Positions 45,821-61,181 of a DNA stretch of 64,000 nucleotides are shown here, piece after piece. The stretch covers positions 62,001-126,000 of the forward strand of contig JAFRCE010000007.1 in the NCBI GenBank assembly GCA_017404505.1, read 5' to 3'. The notes under the pieces are model-generated. The model saw only the letters and a program-made list of their open reading frames with translations. It searched no databases and was not told the origin of the DNA. This DNA comes from Solobacterium sp. GTDB taxonomy: Bacteria > Bacillota_I > Bacilli_A > Erysipelotrichales > Erysipelotrichaceae. A program made the position numbers and the translations under genes. The first letter of the stretch is position 1. Every line of letters begins with the position of its first letter.

Positions 45821-46129
45821 TTATAATTTCAGAAGTTTTTCAGCCTGTTTAATGATCTCCGGACCATTGCACATGCCGTAGACCTGCGGCGGTATCAGTT
45901 CGATCTTCAGATCCGGAAACTGTTTTTTCAGATCGTTGAGTTTATAGCGGACCTGCGGAGCCAGCAGCACACAGTCATTGCCCGGCACTGCTTCGGCGGC
46001 GTTGGAAACTTCGCTGGCAGTGAACACCAGTTCATCCTCTTTTCCGAGTTTATGAACTGCTTCCATCGTTTTATTCACCAGAAGGCTGGTAGACATGCCG
46101 GCGGCACATAAGAACAATACTTTCTTCAT
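45821..46129 (-). CDS. PTS lactose/cellobiose-family IIB protein
   Basis: 102-residue phospho-carrier. The active-site Cys is in VLFLCAAGMSTSLLVNK at about residue 8, and the rest follows the small IIB fold with ending YGMCNGPEIIKQAEKLL. It passes phosphate from IIA (not in the window) to sugar bound by IIC. Starts at ATG 46129 with AGGAAGG upstream; the longer reading to 46174 has no ribosome site. It lies downstream of the Gfo/Idh fusion gene and upstream of HAD. Similar to the IIB at 49331-49639 but clearly different. Confidence 0.92.
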   Translation of the reverse strand: MKKVLFLCAAGMSTSLLVNKTMEAVHKLGKEDELVFTASEVSNAAEAVPGNDCVLLAPQVRYKLNDLKKQFPDLKIELIPPQVYGMCNGPEIIKQAEKLLKL

Positions 46130-46220
46130 AAAAAACACCTTCCTATGATTCCAGTTTACCCAAATCACAGGCAAGGTGAAAGCAGTATTCTGTCATTACA
46201 AAAATCATTTGACTGCAGAA

Positions 46221-47663
46221 TCAGCCAAGCGCTTTCCGGAACGGTGTGAATTCCTTCCCGAACGCTGCCGAAACAGACCGGACGATCAGTTCATGATCTT
46301 TGCCTTCATGCAGACCGCTGACCTGCACGACGGCGACGATCCGGCCGTCCATATACAGCGGGAAAGCACCGCCGCTGATCAGATGCACGCCGTCATTCCG
46401 CCAGGCGGCGAGTTCATTGTCCGCCATCAGTTTGACATAGACCCAGGCACTGCTGTGACCGCTGTCGAGCACGCTCTGCTTTTTGCCGTCCATGTATTTC
46501 AGATTGGCGGAGGTCTTGCCGTCCATCATATACTGATACAACGTCAGACCGTCTTCACACCGGTCGATCCGGATGGCTACCGGCCGGTCATATTCTTTGG
46601 CCAGTTCGGCGATCGTATTGCCCAGCTTCCGCGCGTCTTCGCTGTGGAAAGAAGAAACCGACAGTTCTTCTTCCTGTCCAGCCAGCACCTTCAGATCATT
46701 TTCGTCATATTGCGTGTACTGACTGCGGATACATTCGAGAATATGGGCTTCCCGCAGGATCGCGTCATAGGGCATGACGTCACTTTCTGCTTTGCCCTGA
46801 CGGATCAGTTCGTCAAAGTGGTGGATCTGGCCGTAGAAGTCGTCATTGACATAGGGGGCAGTGAATGTTTCGTCTTTGCCGTTTTTATGCACGATCCAGG
46901 TGGACGGCCGGTGCAGATCAACGATCGTGATCGATCCTTCACTGCCATAGATTTCCGCATTGCGGGGTGCGCTGCGGTCAAAGGCGACTTCCATTTCGGC
47001 ACAGCCGTTGGCAAACTTCATCATGCTGTCGACATACCAGTCTACGCCGTTATAGTAGTTGGCATACGTCTGTTCAAAGACAGGTTCGCCTTTCAGCAGA
47101 TCCTCGATCAGATTCACGCAGTAGATGCCGCTGTCCAGCAGAGCACCGCTGCCTTTGTCACCGCTGGTGTGATAGCTTTTGCCAATGGCTTCCTTCGGCA
47201 GGGCGAAACAAATCTTCGTGAAGATCTTTTCCACTTCGCCGATCATGCCTTCCGCAAGCTGTTTTTTGATTTCCTGATAAGCCGGCAGGAAACGCGGCTT
47301 CATCGCTTCCATGAACAGGACATGATTCTCTTTCGCGCACTGAATGATGGCTGCTGTCTCTTCTTCACTGACCGCGGCCGGCTTTTCGCAAAGAACCGGT
47401 TTGCCGGCGGCCAGCGCTTTCACCGCCCACTCGGCATGCATGCCGTGCGGCAGGGCGAGATATATTGCGTCGACATCCGGATCGCCGATCAGCAGATCAT
47501 GTCCGACATATTTCTTCTCACACGGAAATTCTTCCGCGAATCTGTCCAGTTTTTCCTGCGACCGGCCGCTGATTGCATATAATACTGCGTCTTCTTCATA
47601 CTGCAGACTTTTCGCAAAACGGTGGGCGATATTGCCCGCTCCCAAAATACCCCAGCGTATCAT
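46221..47663 (-). CDS. Gfo/Idh/MocA oxidoreductase fused to a GlcG/HbpS-like domain
   Basis: 480 residues. Residues 1-330 form a Gfo/Idh/MocA oxidoreductase: WGILGAGNIAHRFAKSL, AIYLALPHGMHAEWAVKAL and VLCEKPAAVSEEETAAII. Residues about 335-478 look like the GlcG/HbpS (UPF0303) fold: LAKEYDRPVAIRIDRCEDGL, then SSAWVYVKLMADNE, GGAFPLYMDGRIVAVVQVSG and DHELIVRSVSAAFGKEF. That domain binds haem or other small ligands in some members and is usually a separate protein. The fusion suggests a redox enzyme coupled to a sensor or ligand-binding tail. ATG 47663 has AGGAAGG upstream. Upstream GH1 ends in its own terminator, so this gene starts a new unit. Confidence 0.8.
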   Translation of the reverse strand: MIRWGILGAGNIAHRFAKSLQYEEDAVLYAISGRSQEKLDRFAEEFPCEKKYVGHDLLIGDPDVDAIYLALPHGMHAEWAVKALAAGKPVLCEKPAAVSEEETAAIIQCAKENHVLFMEAMKPRFLPAYQEIKKQLAEGMIGEVEKIFTKICFALPKEAIGKSYHTSGDKGSGALLDSGIYCVNLIEDLLKGEPVFEQTYANYYNGVDWYVDSMMKFANGCAEMEVAFDRSAPRNAEIYGSEGSITIVDLHRPSTWIVHKNGKDETFTAPYVNDDFYGQIHHFDELIRQGKAESDVMPYDAILREAHILECIRSQYTQYDENDLKVLAGQEEELSVSSFHSEDARKLGNTIAELAKEYDRPVAIRIDRCEDGLTLYQYMMDGKTSANLKYMDGKKQSVLDSGHSSAWVYVKLMADNELAAWRNDGVHLISGGAFPLYMDGRIVAVVQVSGLHEGKDHELIVRSVSAAFGKEFTPFRKALG

Positions 47664-47699
47664 CGTAATACCTTCCTCTTTCTGTTTTTATTATCTCTG

Positions 47700-47730
47700 A
47701 AAAATGCCGCTTCCGGAAGGAAACAGCATT
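47700..47730 (-). terminator. Intrinsic terminator of the 47736 GH1 gene
   Basis: Minus-strand stem of 12 bp with two G-U pairs (47730-47719 with 47714-47703), 4-base loop, followed by five T. Confidence 0.88.
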
Positions 47731-47735
47731 TCTTT

Positions 47736-49202
47736 TCAGTCAAGATCAGCGCCGTTGGATCTGTATACCTTCTGGATGTAATAGAAGCTGTCCTTCTTCT
47801 TTCGTTCCAGATTGCCGTTGCCCTGATCGTCCATGTCGACATAGATCATGCCGTACCGCTTGTCCATCTGACCGGTCGTGAAGCTGACCAGATCGATGAA
47901 GCCCCAGACGGTATAGCCTCTGAGATCCACCCCCTCTTCCACGGCTTCTTCCATGGCCTTGATGTGGCGGCGGTGGTAGTCGATGCGGTACGGGTCATGG
48001 ATACTGCCGTCTTCTTCGACCTTGTCAAAAGCACCGAGGCCGTTTTCGACATCGAACAGCGGTTTGTTATAGCGGTCGTAGATAACGTGCAGAAAGTATT
48101 TGAAACCGGTCGGATCGATCTGCCAGCCCCAGTCGGAAGCTGTGATATACGGATTCTTGGCACCGTTGACCAGGTTGCCGCCGGCCTTGTCGCTTTCTTC
48201 CATGCCGTGTGTTGTCACACAGGAAGAAGAATAATAGGAGAATGCCAGGAAATCAGCTGTGCCTTCCTTCAGATCTTTCTTATCTTCTTCACTGACTTCG
48301 ATATGGATACCCAGTTCGTTCCAGATCCGCTTTGCGAAAGACGGATATTCGCCCCTCAGCATCGTATCGGCACAATAACAGAAATTATCCTGGAACTTTT
48401 TGTAGGCTGCCATCACGTCTTCCGGATCCGGTGTCAGAGGATAGACGCAGACACCGGCAATCATCGTGCCGACCTGAATGGCAGGATCGATCTCATGTGC
48501 AGCCTTGACAGAGCGGGCAGCCGCAACCATCTGGTTATGGACGCTGACATATCTGCTTTCGACACTGGCATTCATGCCCGGCATGGACGCAAAGAGATAC
48601 AGGACATTGATCTCATTGAAGGTCAGCCATTTGTTTACCAGCCCCTTGTATTCCCGGAAGCAGGTCGTCGCGAAGGTGACGAACTCATCGATCATCGCCC
48701 GGTTTTCCCAGCCGCCGTATGTCTCTTCAAAATATACAGGTTCATCGTATTTATAGAGGGTGATGACCGGCTCGATATTGTATTTCCGCAGTTCGGTGAA
48801 TACATTCCGGTAAAATTCAACGCCTTCCTGATTGACTCCGCCGGCAATTCCGTGGGGATAGATTCTCGCCCAGGAAACCGTCGTGTTGAAACCGGTCAGA
48901 CCGAGTTCGGCAAACAGGGCAATGTCTTCTTTATAACGGTGATAGAAATCCATTGCCGTGTGGTTGATATAATGGACGTCATCAAACAGTTCGTATCTGG
49001 CACCTTCCGGCAGTCTGCCGAACTGCCTGATCTTTCCTCTTGTTCCGTCCGCATTGCGGTAATGGATCCATCTCATATCTGTCGTCGATCCGGCATCACC
49101 GTAATCGATCTGTACCGGACTTTTGCCGCCTTCGTTCCAGCCGCCTTCCGCCTGGGCTGCACTGATCGAACCGCACCACAGAAAATCTTTTGGCATTGTC
49201 AT
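47736..49202 (-). CDS. GH1 6-phospho-beta-glycosidase, Lys-variant
   Basis: 488 residues, GH1 fold. Acid/base Glu in WLTFNEIN; nucleophile in [13 protein letters not shown], where the usual Ile/Val before Glu-Asn-Gly stays but Asp precedes it; phosphate-binding Ser-Lys-Tyr in [16 protein letters not shown]. The segment [12 protein letters not shown] replaces the canonical HF/WD-x-P, that is, Lys in place of the glycone-site His, and the entry is [19 protein letters not shown]. Same substitutions occur in the genes at 49710 and 51282. A substrate shift is therefore likely. ATG 49202 follows a run of six G. It stands alone between terminators, and does not seem to share a transcript with its neighbours. 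Confidence 0.9.
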   Translation of the reverse strand: MTMPKDFLWCGSISAAQAEGGWNEGGKSPVQIDYGDAGSTTDMRWIHYRNADGTRGKIRQFGRLPEGARYELFDDVHYINHTAMDFYHRYKEDIALFAELGLTGFNTTVSWARIYPHGIAGGVNQEGVEFYRNVFTELRKYNIEPVITLYKYDEPVYFEETYGGWENRAMIDEFVTFATTCFREYKGLVNKWLTFNEINVLYLFASMPGMNASVESRYVSVHNQMVAAARSVKAAHEIDPAIQVGTMIAGVCVYPLTPDPEDVMAAYKKFQDNFCYCADTMLRGEYPSFAKRIWNELGIHIEVSEEDKKDLKEGTADFLAFSYYSSSCVTTHGMEESDKAGGNLVNGAKNPYITASDWGWQIDPTGFKYFLHVIYDRYNKPLFDVENGLGAFDKVEEDGSIHDPYRIDYHRRHIKAMEEAVEEGVDLRGYTVWGFIDLVSFTTGQMDKRYGMIYVDMDDQGNGNLERKKKDSFYYIQKVYRSNGADLD

Positions 49203-49298
49203 ATATAACCCCCCTATTGTTTTCTTTATGGTTCTATTGTAGCGAAACTGCTATTCTTACTGAAATACACAATTGACACAAGTTATGCCATTCCAATG

Positions 49299-49323
49299 AA
49301 AAAACACCTGTTTCATCAGGTGT
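49299..49323 (-). terminator. Intrinsic terminator of the 49331 IIB gene
   Basis: Minus-strand ACACCTG / CAGGTGT, 7 bp and 6-base loop, followed by TTTTTT. Confidence 0.88.
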
Positions 49324-49330
49324 CTTTTCT

Positions 49331-49639
49331 TCAGTCGTTCAGCAGTTTTCTGGCAATCTCGATAGCGCCTTTGCCGTCCATGGTGCCATAGACCCGCATG
49401 TCAATGCCATCGATCGGCTTGCCCGGGAACTTCGCCTGCAGATTCTTCAGAGCATAGCGTACCTGCGGGCCTAACAGAATGCAGTCGGCATCCGGTCCGT
49501 ATTCGTCGACCTGACCAAGTCCGTAAGCATCGATGCTGTAATCCTTGCCGGCTGCAGCTGCCGCGTCTCTCATCTTGTTGACAAGAAGAGATGTGCTCAT
49601 ACCGCCGGCGCAAAATAATACGATTCTTTTGTCTGCCAT
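49331..49639 (-). CDS. PTS lactose/cellobiose-family IIB protein
   Basis: 102 residues. Active-site Cys in IVLFCAGGMSTSLLVNKM at about residue 10; the rest fits the IIB fold (LLGPQVRYALKNLQAKFPG, VYGTMDGKGAIEIARKL). Partner of a lactose/cellobiose-type IIC, the only one in the window being at 59183-60523. Starts at ATG 49639 with AGGAGG eight bases upstream and follows the GH1 gene 49710 in one transcript. No IIA or IIC lies beside it. Its pair at 45821-46129 suggests two IIB variants serving the same or different IIC proteins. Confidence 0.92.
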   Translation of the reverse strand: MADKRIVLFCAGGMSTSLLVNKMRDAAAAAGKDYSIDAYGLGQVDEYGPDADCILLGPQVRYALKNLQAKFPGKPIDGIDMRVYGTMDGKGAIEIARKLLND

Positions 49640-49709
49640 ATCGGCCTCCTGTTTTCTGGTTTCATCATATCACCTGGCAACAAAATGCAGAAGATGAAAT
49701 TCGTAACTG

Positions 49710-51179
<1,470 letters not shown>

Positions 51180-51247
51180 TTACATTCACATCTTAATAAA
51201 GATATATATGTACATGTGTTACTAAAGCGTCATTGTAAATGCCGTGA

Positions 51248-51274
51248 AATGAAAGAAGACCCGGTTGGGTCTTC
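51248..51274 (-). terminator. Intrinsic terminator of the manA-GH1 operon
   Basis: Minus-strand GAAGACCC / GGGTCTTC, 8 bp and loop AACC, followed by TTTC. It ends the long operon that begins at manA. Confidence 0.75.
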
Positions 51275-51281
51275 CTGTCTG

Positions 51282-55747
<4,466 letters not shown>

Positions 55748-55756
55748 TCTCACACC

Positions 55757-58136
<2,380 letters not shown>

Positions 58137-58146
58137 AAGAACCTTT

Positions 58147-58647
58147 CTAGCCCACGAACAGTGAGAGTGTTGTCAGCATAGCTGTTAAGACAGCCAGGAC
58201 ATTGGCGAAAGTCAGTGATCTCGGCTTTTCATAATAGAGCGTAGCCTTCGGATACCGCTTGTTGTATTTATCGATCTGCGACTTGTTGTAATTGCTGATC
58301 TGGTTGCCCTGCAGGCAGTTGAACAGTGACATCATGGCAATGACAAGGATCAGGATCTTCATCCAGATGGATGTGCCGATTCCCCATGCCTTCGGCCAGG
58401 GGAAGACAGCCAGCAGGAAGGCGACGACTGCCGTCCAGAGTGCATAGGGCACAAACTGGTTTTCCTTATATCCCACTTCCTTCGGATAGTTTGTCGATCT
58501 TGCGGCCTTTTCTTCTTTTTCTTTCTGTTTCTTTTCTTCGTATACCTGGGAGTAAGCTTTCTGCTTCACTTCCATGACATCGGTGCCGCAGTGCGGGCAT
58601 CTGGTCAGATGCCGGTCCAGTTTCTTTCCGCATTTTCTGCAATACAT
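58147..58647 (-). CDS. Zinc-ribbon membrane protein
   Basis: 166 residues. N-terminal zinc ribbon CRKCGKKLDRHLTRCPHCG (residues 3-21), a Lys/Glu-rich helix (about 27-55), then three hydrophobic helices (about 68-85, 93-112 and 145-165). Function unknown. Zinc-ribbon plus transmembrane proteins often accompany stress or envelope sensing. ATG 58647 has AAGGAGG. A second protein of the same build is encoded immediately upstream, 12 bases away. Confidence 0.75.
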   Translation of the reverse strand: MYCRKCGKKLDRHLTRCPHCGTDVMEVKQKAYSQVYEEKKQKEKEEKAARSTNYPKEVGYKENQFVPYALWTAVVAFLLAVFPWPKAWGIGTSIWMKILILVIAMMSLFNCLQGNQISNYNKSQIDKYNKRYPKATLYYEKPRSLTFANVLAVLTAMLTTLSLFVG

Positions 58648-58659
58648 TTCATCTCCTCC

Positions 58660-59091
58660 TTATTTCAGAATGATCTGCTGCAGATTCAGCAGAATGACAA
58701 CGATACTGACCGTGATCGCGGCGATGGCATACAGGGTATTCTGCGACGGCTCGTACCCTTTCTTCTTGTCGCTGTAGTCAACGTACAGGGACAGAGCCGC
58801 AAGCAGAATCGAAAGAATATAGAGGATCATACTGATGATATAAACAATTTTGATATTCCAGCCAAAGGCATTGAATGCCGTACCAAGCACGAAGTCAAAG
58901 ACGATAATTGTCAATATCATCAATAAGATCGCGTATTTACCCAGATGATTGGGGCGGGGATTTTCTTTTAAACTCAGACCGACCGCATCCGGAGATTCTT
59001 CAATATTCGGATCGGTAATCGATTTGCCGCAGTACTGACAGAAGTCAGAATCATCCGGCAAAGCTTTTTTACATCTGGGACATACGATCAT
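58660..59091 (-). CDS. Zinc-ribbon membrane protein
   Basis: 143 residues. Zinc ribbon CPRCKKALPDDSDFCQYCG (residues 4-22), short linker, then about four hydrophobic helices (50-70, 74-90, 95-105 and 118-138). Function unknown. ATG 59091 has GAAAGGAAA upstream. Pairs with 58147-58647; both probably share the transcript beginning at the PTS IIC gene or just after it. Confidence 0.72.
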   Translation of the reverse strand: MIVCPRCKKALPDDSDFCQYCGKSITDPNIEESPDAVGLSLKENPRPNHLGKYAILLMILTIIVFDFVLGTAFNAFGWNIKIVYIISMILYILSILLAALSLYVDYSDKKKGYEPSQNTLYAIAAITVSIVVILLNLQQIILK

Positions 59092-59102
59092 ACTTATTTC
59101 CT

Positions 59103-59138
59103 TTCTTTTTTAGAGATAGAAGAGGGACCGTTGCCAGC
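59103..59138 (-). terminator. Weak hairpin after the IIC gene
   Basis: Minus-strand GAGGG...CCCTC stem with a 12-base loop followed by TTCTATCTC. Poor T run, so termination here would be partial. Confidence 0.35.
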
Positions 59139-59182
59139 CCCTCTCCCTAAAATTCTGAATGAAAGTTCTAATGGGATTTTGA

Positions 59183-60523
59183 TTATTCAGCTGCTTCCGC
59201 TTCAGCCATCTTTCTCTGTTCGTCCTTAACAAATGCATTCCAGAACGGCCAGAAGATTGCCAGGCCAAGCGCACACATGATGAACGGCCAGATGAAGCCG
59301 CCGATGGAGAAACCGGAACCCAGCATGCCAAGCAGCGGAGACGGTGTTGCCCACGGCAGAGCGATATACATCTTGCCAACGAATCCGACAGCGGTTGCCA
59401 GATATGTCAGGAAAGCTGCCAGTGTGTGAGACACGATGAACGGGATGATCAGGAACGGGTTCAGCATGATCGGCAGACCGAACATGATCGGTTCGATGAT
59501 GCAGAAGATCGCCGGCGGCAGAGAGATGGCTGCCAGAGGCTTGAACTGCGGAACCTTCTTGGAGTCTTTCCACATGAGGATCAGCAACGGCCAGCAGGAG
59601 CTTACCCACTGAGACAGACGGCACAGATTGCTTGTCCATACATGCGGCAGATCCCTGACAGCTGTGCCAGCCAGAGCTGCTTCCTGGTTTTCCAGTGTGA
59701 AGGTTGTCAGGAAGGAAGAGGTAACAGCACCGGTGATGTTGTCGCCGTGCAGACCGGCAGACCACAGCAGTGAGGACAGGAACTGCTGGAATGTGAACAT
59801 GAATACGTTGTCAGCTGCACCAAGAACCGGCAGAAGAATCGTTGTGATCCATTCAGCGATGTTGAAGTTCAGCAGAGTACGGATTCCCCAGCATACGAGT
59901 GCTACGAAGAAATACGGAATGATAGCAGAGAAACTGTCAGCGATCGCCGGCGGAACGGAATCCGGCAGCGTGATCTTGATATTTCTCTTATAGCAGAAGT
60001 CGATAATATTGATGGAAATCGCGGTAGCGACCATGGCGGTGATGATACCGCCGGCTCCCCAGTAAGCAGTGGAGAGACCGGAGCCTGCACCTGCTTCTTC
60101 CAGAGTGGTAGCTGCTGTGTTGAGCATTGTTCCCATGGAATTGTAGTTCAGGAGGAAGAATGCGAACAGCGCACCGACAGCACCTGTTGTTTTGGAGAAG
60201 CCCTTGATTCCGGCATATTCAGCACCCATAGCTACGACAATGTAGATACCCATGATACCCATGGAGAGGGACTGGATCAGAACGATCTTCGGTGCCAGCG
60301 GCTTCATGAACGGAATCAGCGCATTTGCGGTCAGACCGCCGTCCGAGCAGAGCAGATAGACGATCAGTGCGATGGAACCGATCATGGTGACACCGATCGA
60401 GCCAGCCATACCTGCTACGACGGCACGTACGAACGGAATGTTGCCAAAGGTTGTCAGAGGTCCGGCAATCTTGTCGACGAATTCCATCAGGCTGTCCATA
60501 AAGGATTTCTTTTCAGTAGACAT
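59183..60523 (-). CDS. PTS lactose/cellobiose-family IIC protein
   Basis: Inner-membrane sugar-translocating subunit, 446 residues with about ten hydrophobic helices. It opens LMEFVDKIAGPLTTFGNIPF, carries GLHGDNITGAVTSSFLTTF and PAIFCIIEPIMFGLPIMLNP, the Glu and substrate-site segment of the CelB family. It would move cellobiose or another beta-glucoside and hand it to a IIB for phosphorylation. ATG 60523 has AAAGGGG five bases upstream. It is the only IIC in the window. Divergent from the peptide and regulator genes on the plus strand. Confidence 0.92.
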   Translation of the reverse strand: MSTEKKSFMDSLMEFVDKIAGPLTTFGNIPFVRAVVAGMAGSIGVTMIGSIALIVYLLCSDGGLTANALIPFMKPLAPKIVLIQSLSMGIMGIYIVVAMGAEYAGIKGFSKTTGAVGALFAFFLLNYNSMGTMLNTAATTLEEAGAGSGLSTAYWGAGGIITAMVATAISINIIDFCYKRNIKITLPDSVPPAIADSFSAIIPYFFVALVCWGIRTLLNFNIAEWITTILLPVLGAADNVFMFTFQQFLSSLLWSAGLHGDNITGAVTSSFLTTFTLENQEAALAGTAVRDLPHVWTSNLCRLSQWVSSCWPLLILMWKDSKKVPQFKPLAAISLPPAIFCIIEPIMFGLPIMLNPFLIIPFIVSHTLAAFLTYLATAVGFVGKMYIALPWATPSPLLGMLGSGFSIGGFIWPFIMCALGLAIFWPFWNAFVKDEQRKMAEAEAAE

Positions 60524-60759
60524 ATTTTCCCCTTTCTTGTTAGTCAATAACCAATACGTCTTCTAACGCTTTTATTGTAGTCAGCATTATTGACCGCTTC
60601 TCTCAACGTTCTGTCATAACTAATGACGGCTGGTTTTTGACAGTTTTCACATAATCCTGCCGCCGCTGTGTATGCATGGAAAACATTCCGGTGAAAATAA
60701 ATATTATAAGGAAGCACAGATCAAAAATGCCGTATAGTATAGATGAAAAGAGTTTCATC

Positions 60760-61017
60760 ATGGAAAAGAAATTAAACTTTAGCGAAGTCAAGAAAGCGGC
60801 AGAAAAAGAAGTAGGTCTTTTTAGTGCCGATGATCTGAAAGCAGTCAGCGGCGGCAGAGATTTTTCGTCTGAGAAGATCATGATTGCCAGAACCATTGTT
60901 GAGGCATACAGAAAAATGGGCTACACCCGCAACGACTTCATCAAGGAACTCGACGGCAACCAGCTCGATTTTGATTACCGGGTTCTGTATATCGACATCT
61001 GGGATTATAAGCTTTAA
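60760..61017 (+). CDS. Small peptide with double-glycine-type leader
   Basis: 85 residues. N-terminal leader ends in LFSADDLKAVSGG (residues 20-32), matching the class II bacteriocin/double-glycine pattern (LS-x-EEL-x-x-I-x-GG). The rest, residues 33-85 starting RDFSSEKIMIART, is a 53-residue soluble core with several charged and aromatic residues and no Cys. A C39 peptidase exporter would cut after Gly-Gly, but none is in the window. ATG 60760 has GAAAAGAG upstream; the frame is open to 60676 without ribosome site. Lies between the IIC gene (divergent) and the regulator, ends in its own strong terminator. A secreted signal or toxin is plausible, not shown. Confidence 0.65.
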   Translation: MEKKLNFSEVKKAAEKEVGLFSADDLKAVSGGRDFSSEKIMIARTIVEAYRKMGYTRNDFIKELDGNQLDFDYRVLYIDIWDYKL

Positions 61018-61065
61018 TACCAGGCATCAACGTACACAGAAACAGAAGCCAGAATTGACAGATGA

Positions 61066-61116
61066 AAATCATGGGATTTCCAGAAGCATCTTCGGAAAGC
61101 CCGTGATTTTTATTTC
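61066..61116 (+). terminator. Long nested terminator after the peptide gene
   Basis: AAATCATGGG / CCCGTGATTT (10 bp, one wobble) encloses TTTCC/GGAAA and GAAG/CTTC, a nearly continuous hairpin, then TTATTTC. The peptide is thus a separate transcript from the regulator. Confidence 0.85.
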
Positions 61117-61166
61117 GATCCTGCCATATCATGACGTTATACATTTTTATGTTTTTATCAGGTGTA

Positions 61167-61175
61167 TGGTAAAAT
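61167..61175 (+). promoter_or_regulatory. Extended -10 of the PRD regulator gene
   Basis: TGGTAAAAT at 61167-61175; the expected start is at or within one base of the ATG 61182, so the message may be leaderless. No Shine-Dalgarno lies in the interval. Confidence 0.4.
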
Positions 61176-61181
61176 GAATGC

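Noticed and set aside
60634..60662. TTGACA as -35 of the small peptide gene
   Set aside because: No -10 occurs at 16-18 bases (the sequence there is G+C rich).
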